Source: Dichotomocladium elegans
Lineage: Eukaryota; Mucoromycota; Mucoromycetes; Mucorales; Lichtheimiaceae
NCBI GenBank assembly: GCA_025716815.1
Contig: JAIXMN010000014.1
Location: 868,001 to 932,000 of the forward strand
Direction: 5' to 3'
DNA length: 64,000 bases
Made by a program: the position numbers and the translations under genes. The notes under the pieces are model-generated. The model was not told where the DNA came from. It saw only the letters and a list, made by a program, of their open reading frames with translations, and did not search any database. Below, one piece after another: positions 23,787 to 35,469 of this stretch. Every line of letters starts with the position of its first letter. The stretch's first letter is position 1.

Positions 23787-24659
23787 ATGCCAAAGACAAA
23801 GAAAAAAGTGGTCCCCATTACGTTGCGAATAGATCAGAAAGGAGAGCGATTCAAAAAGTCATCAGCGGAGACTGCAAGGCGCATTCGACGGTTCCATGTG
23901 CTCAACAAAGAACTGGCCAAATGTCGTGCCGACAAAGCACTCGGCCATGCCACCCGTGAGAAGGAGATCTTAGCCGAAATGGAAGCCATGGGTGGCCTCG
24001 ACTGGTACCAGCGAGCATCGCAGTTGGGCCAGAGCAAGCGGCGCGGCGGTGACTCGTCAAAGTGGCTGATACAGACGATCGAGAAGAAGGGTTTAAGGAA
24101 GCCGTCGATGCGTGTCCTCGAGGTGGGGGCCGTGTCGCCCGACAACTACGCGCCCTACAAGTCATGGATCGAGGTGACACCGATCGACCTGAATCCGCAG
24201 GATCCGCGGATCAAAAAGCAGGACTTTCTGAAAATGCCGCCTAGTCGAACGTTTGATGTTGTCTCTTTAAGCCTCGTCGTCAATTTCGTGGGTGATCCGA
24301 AAGAGAGAGGTAAAAATGGGGAAGGGTTGGGAAATCCAGTAGTCAGTCATTGATGGCCCGAACCAACCGACATAGGCCAAATGCTGCTGCATACGCGCGA
24401 CTTTCTTCTCGATGGGGGTCTTCTTTTCTTGGTCCTTCCCTTGCCTTGCGTTAGCAATTCTCGCTACATGACGCACGACCATTTGCTTGCAATGATGACC
24501 GACATGGGTTACACAAAGTGCATCCACCATCACTTCTCAAGCAAGCTTGCATACTACCTTTTCCAAATTACCAATCCCGCCGCAAAATGCCCTTCTTATA
24601 AAAAGAAGATACTCTCAGACGGAGGAGGCAAAAACAATTTTGCGGTTATCATTCAGTAA
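23787..24659 (+). CDS. BMT2: 25S rRNA adenine-N1 methyltransferase BMT2
   Basis: Two exons (23787-24309 and 24376-24659) give 268 residues. The family methylates a specific adenine of large-subunit rRNA in the nucleolus using S-adenosylmethionine. Visible hallmarks are a Lys/Arg-rich N-terminus, GGLDWYQRASQLGQSKRRGG, SSKWLIQTI, the SAM-binding loop MRVLEVGAVSPDNY, TPIDLNPQDPRIKKQDFLKM, and the downstream SLSLVVNFVGDPKERG. Exon 2 holds FLVLPLPCVSNSRYMT and a conserved C-terminal block. The length is close to the usual size of the family. The ATG at 23787 is the first in frame that precedes the basic tail. It shares a promoter region with ERV46. Confidence 0.93.
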
Positions 24660-26317
24660 TCATCATAACTCATAGACCTATCTACCCATGCATTTGTACA
24701 TTACCATATTCATATTTTTTTTTTTGGAGGATTGTGAGGGGAGCATAGATTGTGTAGTTCTATATCGCAGAAATCCATCGTTAGCGGTTGTTTTATAATC
24801 CACAGATATACCATTCGTGCAATAAATAGTGAGGGAGAGATTGAGACTTGACTATTGCTACATGTACAATCACTTGGTAGCTAATAAAAAAAACTTTATT
24901 TTCAGAAGTCCTCGCGCCTGATTCATCAAACACAACAGCCGAAGCTCTCATCGCTTTCTGCACCGTCACTGGCTGAGACTACTAATAACGAATGACTCAT
25001 CAAGTTTGGCCACAACCGACGGTTGCTGTATCCCACTTGATAGGGAAAACAGAATGGGATTACAAGTATTAAACATTCATGACAGTCATTTCACAACTGG
25101 GAGATCGTCATTCTTCATAATTTACCGGCTAGCGCCTTTTTCCGGATGGGAGGGATGGACACTTTTTGATAACCAGGAAAAAGTGAACACCTCACCATCC
25201 ATCATGTAACTGAGATGAGCACGTATTTCAGATTATGCATCTTTACATAGCACTTTCAAAGAGTTAAAGGAATTACTTATCAGGGCCCAGGGTCTTTGCG
25301 CGAAGTCGGGGATCCGTCTGAATAGACTTCAATGACCATAATACAGCGATGGCAATTTCTTTCATACAATACCAATGTGAACTACTTCTTTCTCTCCTTG
25401 AGCTCATAATACGTCTATTTGAGGCTGCCAGTGTTTTTTTTTACCCTTTTAAATATCCTGGTTCCTTGCCGTCTGCAAAGCATCTGGTCCAGCTTAATTT
25501 TTTTAGGGGGGGTTGTTACGCCATCCTTTCAACGAACTCCATGTCTCGTTTGAGCCGCTCTGCCTCGGTTAACTGCAATATTTAAACTGTTCTCGCCCAA
25601 TCGCTCAATGGACCCTGTCCTAAAACTCTAGTGACTGTGCCATGCGTAAATGGATAAAGAGTTTTTAACTGTTTTGCATCAGTGTCCCTGAGTAGAGCAA
25701 ACCAGAACTCCCTTAATTACGGGCCACATTTGTATCCCGCTTGACTATCTTCCTCTATGGCATCCAAAATTCGTTTGAACAGTTCCTTTTTCTCGGCATA
25801 CATCAAGGAAAACATCGATAGTGGCATCAGCACGAGGGAATTGGCTGTCTAAAGCGCGCTTGGCAATCCGAATACAGCATCTTGACGGTTGGGTAATCCT
25901 TGAATTCCAGGCTTTGCACGGAATCTTCTTGGATTTTGGAAAACATTTTGCAGCACCACAAGCGGATGAAAAGCTTTGCCCTGGATGCTTCGTTCGTTTT
26001 CAATTAGACCCGGCGTGGCGATCAAGTGTCGTTGTGCCCTGTATTTGGATGGCAATACTTTGAGAAACAAGGGCTGCACTGCTATCTTTCAAAATCGTTG
26101 ACATTTTGGTTCTGGCTCTATACAGTGTGTTCTGCACTTCGACAACGACAGGAGGCATGTTGACTGAGCATGGTTTAATCGGCGCGTCAAGAATACTCGT
26201 TCGTTTCCCGTCGAGCCATTCGCAGCTGTAAGGGACATATTGATCTCTCTCATGCTCTCATCTACATCTTGTCAATAACTGAACCGTATTAGAATATTTT
26301 CCAAATCATAACTCACC

Positions 26318-26690
26318 CACGACGGCAGCCAGTACCAAGTTCATAATGCGGACATCAAGAAGCATGCATTTTGACATCAGATCGGTACCAATTCTGTCAT
26401 GGCTCCTGGCTTATGAGGTAGAGACGGAAAAATAAGGGATGAGAGGGTCGGTAAGATCCTCTTACCTCTTAAGAAGGCGCATCAGTGCGGCACGTGTAGA
26501 AACAGCTACAATCCACGGTAAGGTCGAAAGGGTAAGAATAACCTTACCGACCCTATCAACCCTTCTGCCCTTTACTCTTCCGTCCCAATCTCATAAGCCA
26601 GGAGCCATGACAGAATTGATACCGATCTGATGTCAAAATGCATGCTTGAGGATGTCCGCGTTGTGAACTGGGCATTGGCAGCCCCGTCGC
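26318..26690. repeat. Near-palindromic element with about 150-bp arms
   Basis: The left arm, about 26318-26465, is the inverted copy of about 26540-26690, with a spacer of roughly 75 nt. The inner part, from about 26360 to 26425 and its partner, is almost identical (only a few substitutions), while the outermost and innermost parts are more diverged. The right arm runs into the 5' coding end of a Tc1-family remnant. Transcription through it would give a long hairpin RNA. No open frame covers it. Confidence 0.8.
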
Positions 26691-26699
26691 GGCCATCGT

Positions 26700-26885
26700 A
26701 GTACAAAATAGATTGCTCATTTCAGAAATTAAAATGGGTTCAATAGAAAGCCCAAAAACCTGACTAACATTTATAGAAATGAAAGTTTCTTGAGCGACAT
26801 CTTTCGCCGTGCATGGACATTTGCTTTGCGACTTTTGACTTGCTAGGACGCGACTTCAATTTCGGAAATTGGAGGATGGCTTCTC
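26700..26885 (-). mobile_element. 5' end fragment of the Tc1/mariner family, remnant C
   Basis: On the minus strand, about 26880 to 26700 resembles the left end of copy B (48960-48770). It has the terminal GCGACTT motif, a CCCATTTTAA leader and a start codon at 26720-26718 followed by Ser-Asn-Leu, as in copy A. Only the terminal repeat and the first few codons remain. The rest of the transposase is absent. Confidence 0.6.
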
Positions 26886-29800
26886 CTTTCCCAGTCAACA
26901 TCAACAAACTCGAACATGCAGTAAGAGAAAAACATCTCCTCCACTTTTATGACAAATAAAACTCAAACTGCTTATCCCACAAGTAAACAAAACCCAAGTG
27001 TATAACGCACAAGTAAAAGTTACTCAAATCGTACGCGAGCGCCTGTTTGCTTGATACATGAATGCAGAAGTACAGTGGATGCCAAGACACTTGATTTGCC
27101 GGACGTTGTCCGGACAAAAACCAATTCAAATAATGGTGTCGGCCAAGCCAGAGAGGCAAAAATTCAGATACGGAGTTCGTTGGCGAAGTTGTGGAAAAAT
27201 GGCCAAAAAATAAGGTGGACCAGATGCTTCGCAGACGGCAAGGAAGAAGGATATTTAAAAGGGTGCCTCAAATCGGCACAGTATGAGCCCAGGAGGAGGA
27301 AGGAATAATTCATAAATGTACAGTATACCGAACAAGACTTCCGCCGCATTCCAACAATGCACAATAGTTTTCTCCGGAAAAGACATCTTAATAAATTTTC
27401 CACAAAGCACAACCAGACTCGGAAGATATATCAACGACCATATGTGTTTTCAAATGTGTATATAGAATGCTGATACGGCTATGTAATGCTACAGCAATAA
27501 GATTAATATCGGCATTGCTATGGCACTCTTAATTGTTGTTCCACTTTGAAACTATTTCATGGTATCAAATTGTAATATCTTTCTGGAAATGGCTCTTGAA
27601 AAGTAACAAGCACTTATGGTGGAAATCATCATTGCATTGGCCATACTTGACAATCAGAATAGCCATTGCAATCGTAATCCGTTTTATGAAAATATTCTTT
27701 CAATTCTTGAAAGATATTTGGGTAGAGGAAACATTTATTGCCGATATTGAACATATCTCTCCTCGATTCCAAAATCCATTTTTGCATTGATCCTTAGAAA
27801 ATCTACTTCATAACCACGTTTGATTCACATGTCTAAGATATTGCTGTGATTGTGAACATTTTGCCCAAAACACATCTCATCCACGACGGTTTTAAGTCAT
27901 ATCAGAGCTTGTATAGCCGTCTTTGATGTTCAAATGCGATAGGCGTCAAACCGAAAGAATATCCACCAAACATGCATGGATTCCATTACGAGCGAACCTG
28001 GTTTTGTGTTGATCCACCTCATTGTTCTTCTTCAACTTTGAAAGCTCGTATTGCTCGTACGACGGGGACTCAACAGGGTGTACGGGACCGGCTGGTGTTA
28101 ACATGGTACTCGCGTGCCTCTGCAATGATATTGAGAACGTTCTTGTAATTCGCAACTCCGCGACTTGCATGCTATAGCTCTACAATTATTATTTGGATTA
28201 CTCGACCATATCTCGTCTTTTGGTGGCTTAAATCATGGGCGCTGTCCAAGGGATCCTGTTTCAGCAAGCATTACCGTAAGAGAACTTCTCGTCTAAGATA
28301 GGTACTATTGGTTTTGCAATATTCTTCCTCAGTATATAGGTAAGCAATCGACTGTCGTTCCTCGCTAACAAGGTAAAGAAAGAGGTTTTCCTATCAATTC
28401 CCATGCCCTCGCTTCGCAGTACAGCAAATATCAAACTTGATCAATTGATCAGCGTTATACTCTACGGTATATCTTCCCTTCGTGCTTCCGTCTTCAGAGA
28501 TCCAGAAGTTGTTCTCACTAATGGGTACCGTTTGCGTTTCCCCTTTATCTAATGGCTAATGTTAGCAAAACTGACTTTACTGGATTAAGAAACAGAACAA
28601 TGCCATACTTTGGACCGAAGGCATATAAAAGAAAATTTGCTTCGCACTAAACGATTTCGGCTTTTTCTGCTACCTGCTGCGAACCATTCGCATGTCCAAC
28701 AAGAACTTTGAGGTTCATTGATTTATCTGTGATGATTAACACCCGCGAAGCTGCTATTAGCAAGTGAGGCTTAGAACTACCCGATAAAATTGGCAAAAGG
28801 TCTTTTATTCCAAAAACCGGGTGTAAGAGGAAGGATAAGAAGCATTGTTTTTCGGTTGTACAGAATTTAAAAAGTCGCCGCATCAACTTACTGACTGGAG
28901 TTTATCCAGTTCCGTTGCTTGTGAAATTCGGTGAATCGGTTGCTTATTTCCTGCAGGGAGCATTTGCTGTCACGTGCTGACATAAACAAGGCTCTATGCA
29001 TACCGCAATGTTCCCACTACCATTGCATGTGTTTCTTCATTATCCATAAAATAATGCAATAAAAATGAGCAGCAGAAAATATCGAATCTAGCTGGTATGC
29101 AAATACGGCGGAACATGAGCCGTGTCAAACATCACACCGCCTATCAGCCCCCGCATAACATCGCTGTATCCCTGTAATATGGATCCATTTTCTCACGGAC
29201 CAGCTAGACTAAGCCGAGTATCTTACCATCTAAATTTGTGGGCTTAACAACCCACCCAAAAATAAATAAAAAAGCCGGCGATTCCCATATCTAGCGCCAC
29301 CCGACGTCGCATCTTTCTAGAAACGGATGTATTGGGACTGGTTTACTTGTTTGTACTGTACTGCTCTTCGGTGCATGTCACGGCAACCATGATGGACAGA
29401 GATTCGGTGTCATTATGGTGAGAATTGGGCTATAGTGCACATTAATAATTGCTGTGCCCGACCGAAGATACATCTTTTTCTCTTCTCATTTACGAAAGCG
29501 CTGTCGACGTGTTGGAAACAAGCGCTCTTTGATAAACTCGGTTGAAAGAACAAGCTTGATCTCAATAGCTTTCGCATCATTGCACGACATCATGGTAAGA
29601 CACCGAGAATACCGCGTAGAAAACACCCAGATATTGGTATCTGAAGAAGAGACTCGACAAATTCGCTTTTGCAAGGCAAGATGGATAAATTCACTAATTC
29701 TCATATATCGCTTTTATAAATTTTAAAACCTATAATTCAAAGAAAGTTTTTTGCACGCGAGAAAGATATGCATCCGAGGTCCGCGGGTCAGCGGTCGTCT

Positions 29801-30271
29801 TGCCAAGCACCCATTGATCTGTTTAGCTGCAACTAGTTCAGGAGAGAACCGGTTCTTATGGTTTCATCTTGTTGGACCTGTGATGCATCATTAAGCAGAG
29901 TTGCTTACAAAGAGTATGTATACTGCACAGCAAAACTTGTAAACAACTATCGTTTCGAAAAAAAAGAAACCAACGATGATGGATGGTTATTTGCAACACA
30001 GCGAATAAGCCTATAAATAAGTAGAGTACAGTTATCATGTACAAATATAGATTGAATAGATTACAAAGAAAAGCCATAATTCCCACTTGGTATTTACTTG
30101 TTCGCAAATAACGACAGATTATTCGTGTTTTACACGTGAGGTGACATGGTCCTGGCCCGCGCCCCTCGCATTTTCCTCCTTTTCACTATCTTACAGCTGT
30201 GTACAGATGCTGCAGCACCAACAGCAAGAGCAAAGCAGCAGCCCGAAACAGAAGCTCCGCATGCTTTCAGA

Positions 30272-30279
30272 TATAAATA
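30272..30279 (+). promoter_or_regulatory. TATA box candidate of the CotH gene
   Basis: TATAAATA lies 62 bases before the likely CotH start codon, a usual spacing for a fungal TATA element with a short leader. No other strong TATA sequence is found in the preceding 150 bases. Confidence 0.5.
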
Positions 30280-30341
30280 CCTAAAGTTACCATTTCTGCC
30301 CTCCGCTTTGTCCATTGCACCTCATCAGGCATATGAATTCG

Positions 30342-32402
30342 ATGCGAGTATCCTTTGCATTGGGTTTGCTTCTCGTTGGCCTTACGGCTTCTACAAAAGC
30401 CGCCACGGTAACCTTTCGTGTCGTCGCGCCGGGTGCTTCCGAATGCCAGGTGTCTGTCAACGGCGGAGCGCCAGTGACATTGTCTGCTCAAGATCCACAG
30501 GTTCCATACTTTGTGGGGCAAACGGATGCTCCTGATCAAGCCAAATATAAGGTATGTATATGTAAACTTGTTCAAGGTGATGATATTCCTGTGTTGTTGA
30601 TCAATACACTCGTTGTAGTATATTGTCGGTGGTACTTCAGAGCCATTTGACCGCACATTAGAGGCTGGTCGAAACAGCACGCGAAATGACTTCTTTAACC
30701 GGACAGTCACTTACGCAAACATCCCAAGTTTTCCATGGCCAATCAATGAAAATGTAAGAAGGAGCAAGGAGGGAGTGAACAGAAACAAACAATTGGTGCG
30801 CATGCATGTACTTTATATTAATGTGTTTAAATGTTCAAATGGTTATAGTCTCAATGGACTCGCGGGGGTCCCAAAGCACCTATGTTTGATACAAACTATG
30901 TTCCCTCCATATTCATGACTGGGAACCCGGACGAGATGAATACCCTTGTCAAGACTGTTCCAGCAACTAGATACACAGTAAAGTTTACCTTCATTGGCCC
31001 TGAGGAAGTGCTGACCTATGAGGTATGTATGCGCATCAACGTTGTGCATTGATCATCATCCGTCAATTTAACCTCCCAACTCTCTTTTTCCCGCCATTGG
31101 GTTGACCCCACTTAGAATTGCACATTTGGTATCCACGGTGCAGGGAAAAAGCACAATAATAACAAACAAAGTTGGTTATGGTCTCTGCCCCCTGGAAAAA
31201 CGATCTACAACCGCAACTACATCAAGCTCCGGCACATGGAGGAGGACCCTACTCAAATGCGAGAAAAGCTATACGCGGACATATTAGAAGCCATGGGTGT
31301 CTATGTCGGCCAGTCAAATATCGTACGCTTCTACATCAACGGGGTTGGCTTCGGGACATTTGATATGCTCGACGACATCACCCAGTACTCGTACATTAAT
31401 GCCGTGTTCTACAATGGCAACCCACCCGCGCAGATTGGCCCATTATTTGATGGCGCTTCGGGCGCAAGCTTCCAGTACTCATCTAATCAGGACGGTTACA
31501 GCTCGTGGATTCCTAATCCGGCAAGTCCCGAGGACTACACCGCGATCGCTCCTCTCTGCGAGACGCTCAATAAAACCAACATGCTTGATGATGGCCAGGT
31601 GGCTACCCTGGGCAACATGTTTGATATCGACCGCTTCATCCGGTTCATGGTGATGGAATACCTCGCGGGCCATTGGGATGGTTACTGGATGGCCCAGACA
31701 AATGACGGTGCCTACCGGGACGGCAACATGTGGTACTACCTCGGCCAGGACTTTGATGCTACATTTGGAGTCAATCTAGGTCAGACAAAGGAATTTGTCA
31801 GTGTATCCTATACACAGTACCCCACGCTTTACCCAGGCGGAGTTATGATCAATGGCTTACTACAAAACCCGACGTGGCGCCTCAAGTTCGAGAACTACCT
31901 AAAGAATACGACCGCCGTGCTCTTTAACAACTATACGCTTACCGCCCGAGTCCTTGCCTACCAGGAGTTTCTGATGCCCGATCTTGAGTGGGACAGATCA
32001 ATCGTCCAGCAGTCGCCGGGAATCAACTTCGGATGGACATTTGATCAGGTGAAACAGAACCTCTGGCAGGGAGTGACCGCGCCAGCGGGTGGAACCACTT
32101 CACCCGGCGGCGCGAGCTGGGGCCTTCTTGAGTGGGTGGTTGCAAAAAGTGAAGCTGTTGCAAAAGAATTCAATGTCCAGATCGTGACTCATCCCGTCCT
32201 TGGCCCGTCCACTACCGCCCAACCTGCTGCTACTCCAGCAGGAAACCCATCCGCAGCTCCCGATCACAGTTCACCCTCACAGGGTAGCACGTCAACATCC
32301 TCTGCTGCATCGGCACGTCGTCTTGCATCGCCCCTTGACTCTGTTATGTCAATAATGACGATCTTCGCAACGGCTATTGCCATTGCACGATCTATGAACT
32401 AG
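30342..32402 (+). CDS. cotH: CotH-family secreted or cell-wall protein
   Basis: Four exons (30342-30551, 30619-30753, 30849-31022, 31116-32402) give 601 residues. The N-terminus is a signal peptide (MRVSFALGLLLVGLTASTKA). The body is a CotH kinase-like fold, including HNNNKQSW, KLRHMEEDPTQMREKL, EYLAGHWDGYW and the motif MAQTNDGAYRDGNMWYY. That motif closely resembles the exposed loop of Mucorales CotH invasins. GQDFDATFG supplies an Asp-rich catalytic-type loop. The C-terminus is Ser/Thr/Pro-rich and ends in a hydrophobic tail (SVMSIMTIFATAIAI), as in GPI-anchored proteins. In bacteria CotH phosphorylates spore-coat proteins. In Mucorales family members are surface proteins, some bind host receptors. 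Which role this member has cannot be told from sequence. An in-frame ATG three codons upstream (30333) is an alternative start. Confidence 0.93.
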
Positions 32403-33521
32403 GATTCTTGTTCTTCCACATCTTCTACCCCATCACTCAATCCAAAAAAAAAGGACTGTACGTAGTACTTTTTAATGTAGTAAAGACAATAGCATGTTTG
32501 ACAAAGGTTTTCATTTATTTGATAACTGCTTGTTTGTTTATTTGTTTGTCTGTCTAAACGAGGAGAGCCTGAAGCTTAGTTTGGTACCACTAGCTGTCAC
32601 TGTTGTAAACACCTGATCCTCTACGTCGCTGCGGGGCTGGCCAAAGAAGACCCATTAATATATGGGTATACTATGCATCAAACTATTGCATCTTTACAAG
32701 ATAGCTATTCTTATCAATTAGTGCTGAAATCCTACATGGATTGCTCATAATCAATCCCGTTTGCTGTGATGAGTGCGCTTCTGTAGCACAAGTGTAGCCG
32801 CTAGCGCAATATTAGGAAATTCGAATGGTTGGCTTTTTTTTTTTACTATTATGTTTATTCCAGGTGCATGAAGAGATGCGGTTGCCATGGTAAAGATGTA
32901 CCAGCATAGCATTTAACCTTTTTTAAATGAAAGAAGGCATTAGCTTGCATAGGGGGTGCGTGAAATGAACCATCTGCATTATCGGATGTAAATCAGCGTG
33001 AATGTGAACCCGAGCAAGGGGTTCCTGTGACACCGATTGGGTGCTATGCCGGCTACATGCATACCCCTCTCTTCTTTTTTAAATACAATATATACCATAA
33101 GTTAATGGAGCAATTTCGTCCTTCATCCGTACGAATCAGATCAATGCGTTCATGACCAGGTGCGGATGGGAAGGTTAGTTAGCGTGCCGCTAGGTAAATC
33201 AGTCTATTTCAAAATGAGCGTAGCCGGCATGCATGTGCATTATGTAGCGCAGAGGCTGCTTTGCTACTTTTTTGATCCTTACGAATGCTGTAAATGATCA
33301 TTAATACAAAAGAAAAGTATTTAGTCTTGATAATACTGGTTTCTTTTCTGACATGGATAATATAAGCATGCTTATATCGATAAAGATGGGGAAGGAGATA
33401 TAACGTATGAGAGGGAAAATATATGGAATAGTCATTCTGAGGTGCTTAGCAACGCACAGAAGATAAAAAGTATGAAGGAGGTAGGAGAGGGTATAATATG
33501 AGGATGAAACGCGTCGATGAT
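32403..33521. other. Intergenic spacer between CotH and the MIT-domain gene
   Basis: This is the shared 3' side of two convergent genes. It is AT-rich with several T-runs and no reading frame of note. Nothing else was recognised. Confidence 0.5.
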
Positions 33522-34498
33522 TTATCGGCTGTGGTAACCAGGAGTTTCGGCGTAGGCGGCGCTGGCCTTGGAAAGTGCACCGGCGACGGTCTGGAGCACG
33601 ACGTCAACGGTCTGGTGGATCTCATATTGACGATCTAGTTCGGCAGCCATGGCGATGCCATGCGATGCAATATTCTTTGTGCGCTCGCGGATGTGGCAAA
33701 CATCATCCACGCGCTGGAAGCTGTCTTTCGCATATGTCAAGGCAAAGTCGACAACCCCTGGATAGTGAGTGGATTAATTAGTGTGATTTCTGACATGTTT
33801 CATGATGTCAGCTTACCTGGTACTGGGCTCTTTTTCAGTACAACCGCACCGAAAACGAGTGAATTGACAAGTAAGTCGCTTAGCATTGTCCCCATGGAAG
33901 CCTTGCTGTCGAGATCCATTTCCAATGCTCTGAGATCAAGGTTTTTGGAATAGCTGATTTCTAGGATTTTAGTTTCTAAAGCCTTTTTCATGTTGGGATT
34001 ATTCTCCACTAAAGAACGTAGAAAGGTTATTTTTTTTTGTTGAACATCCCAGGATGATATTGAGGCGACCGACGGATTTGATTGAAGGGAATACTTACAT
34101 GGAAATGCCGACAACATCTTGTCGATACCCATCATGTAGAGATCAAGAGCGGCCTGGTGATGACCTGAGTGGTCCATCTCGGTAGCAATGTTGATGAGGG
34201 TGACAGCATGTTCGACCTGGTTCTTGTCCATCATGGCTGTTTCCTCGAGTTTGCCTTGTTGTTCGGCAATCGTCTGGCGCTTCCAGATATTGAACATTTT
34301 GCCGAGCATACCAGCCTGTTGGTGTGCGCCTGCACGGGGAGTCGTCGTAATAGGAGTGTTTGCGGCAACCTTCTCGTAGGGAGGAGGAGGAGGGCGGAAA
34401 TAGGTCATATCGTCGCTGCATGTGCTTCCCATTGAGCTTTTGCGATCGATTGCAGGGAGCGGGGAAGACGGCATCCACCTCGCAAGTAACGCGGACAT
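33522..34498 (-). CDS. MIT-domain protein of unknown role
   Basis: Three exons on the minus strand (34498-34099, 34008-33817, 33757-33522) give 275 residues. A Pro-rich N-terminus (YFRPPPPPYEKV) is followed by a microtubule-interacting-and-transport (MIT) helical hairpin at about residues 85-135. There the stretch VEHAVTLINIATEMDHSGHH and ALDLYMMGIDKML has the usual MIT heptad pattern. The C-terminal 140 residues are mostly helical and were not recognised. MIT domains bind the tails of ESCRT-III proteins, so a role in endosomal sorting or vesicle traffic is a fair guess, not a demonstration. The start at 34498 was chosen because the upstream in-frame sequence is hydrophobic and Phe/Leu/Ser-rich, unlike a coding N-terminus. 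Exon 2 begins at an AG that restores the frame. Confidence 0.82.
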
Positions 34499-34745
34499 GA
34501 TGATAGAGAGGGAGAGGAGAAAGAGAAAGAGTGAATGTAGAAAGACGTCAAATGAAGTGAAAAGGAAAAGAAGAGAAAGAGACACTGAAACAGGCCTCGC
34601 AACGCCCATCCAAAAAAGAGCAGTTATTATTGCCATGTAGCACGCCACGTGAAAGAGTACAAATGCGTGGCACAGCATGCTCGGCATGTGAAAAGCATAC
34701 AATTCGTTGTCGTTTTTCAATTCTTCTCGTTTTTTTTTTTCCGGA

Positions 34746-35469
34746 CTACACTAGGACATTTTCAAGGCGTCTGATATATAAGGTAAATTCGAACTGCAGG
34801 TCTTTGTGCGTCTGAACGCCTCGCGGAACAGGAAATCCGACATACGCCTCGAGCTCTTCATGATCGGCGAGGCGGAATAGCCTCTCATCGATCTCTGGAA
34901 AGAAGGTGTCACACTCAACCTTTGACCGAACGCGAGTCAGCAAAATATGCGTACAAAGGGGGTGCTCCAGTGCAAGCTTGTATATTTGGGAACCACCGAT
35001 GACAAAGACGCGATATGCATTCTTGAAAGATGCAATCGTCAACGCGTCCTCCAAGCTATGGACGAGTGTAGCACCTTCGCTTCATAATTATTAGAGATAT
35101 TGCTTTTCTTTAGTTATTGTTGCACTTCCTTTATTTCCGTTCCTCTTTCCGTAACTTTTTTTCTTCGGTGCCACAAGTAACTAACGCCTCCCCTGAGAAA
35201 AGAAAAGTAGCTTACACAGCATAGCTTCCATCGCGCGAAATGACAATGTTGATTCGGTCAGGCAGAGGGCGAAATCTTGAAGGAATCGATTCCCAGGTCA
35301 CACGACCCATAATGACACAATTCTGCTTATGATCTTTTGATTCATGTGCGACATGGGTCGTGACGTCCTTAAAGAACTGCATGTCTCTGGGGATGCGCCA
35401 TGGTAATAGACTCTTGAGACCAATGCCAAGCTCTTCTGTGGCAGCAACCACGAGCGCAAATTTTTCCAT
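34746..35469 (-). CDS. DFR1: Dihydrofolate reductase
   Basis: Two exons (35469-35216 and 35079-34746) give 195 residues, the normal size for a fungal DHFR. The enzyme reduces dihydrofolate to tetrahydrofolate with NADPH for thymidylate and purine synthesis. Hallmarks are FALVVAATEELGIG, the LPWRIPRDMQFFKDVT substrate-loop helix, NCVIMGRVTWESIPSRFRPL, INIVISRD, and, after the intron, VFVIGGSQIYKLAL (the NADPH-binding GG motif) and FFPEID. The intron is 136 nt, on the long side for this window. The gene is 247 bp from the MIT-domain gene, in the same direction, with no sign of a shared transcript. Confidence 0.95.

Larger units (their letters stand above)
25440..27265. repeat. Diverged inverted repeat pair, arms at 25440-25505 and 27195-27265
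   Basis: The sequence around 25440-25505 read on the minus strand matches 27195-27265 on the plus strand. Both translate to WTRCFADGKE-x-GYLKG. Similarity continues weakly about 50 nt on the inner side of the right arm and the outer side of the left. These appear to be two decayed copies of one unknown coding sequence in opposite orientation. Confidence 0.55.
24660..30271. other. 5.6-kb block of degenerate repeats, no intact gene found
   Basis: No complete gene could be built. Coding-like but broken stretches occur on the minus strand at about 26080-25280 (including MFSLMYAEKKELFKRILDAI near 25790) and 28886-28647. They suggest one or more dead genes that I cannot name. Inverted related fragments lie at 25440-25505 and 27195-27265. 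The palindrome at 26318-26690 and the Tc1 remnant at 26700-26885 are listed separately. The stretch from 27400 to 30270 is AT-rich with nothing recognisable. Confidence 0.5.

Noticed and set aside
30146..30535. Open frame with a signal-peptide-like start (MVLARAPRIFLLFTILQ)
   Set aside because: It overlaps the CotH promoter and first exon in another frame and its later part is the shadow of CotH.
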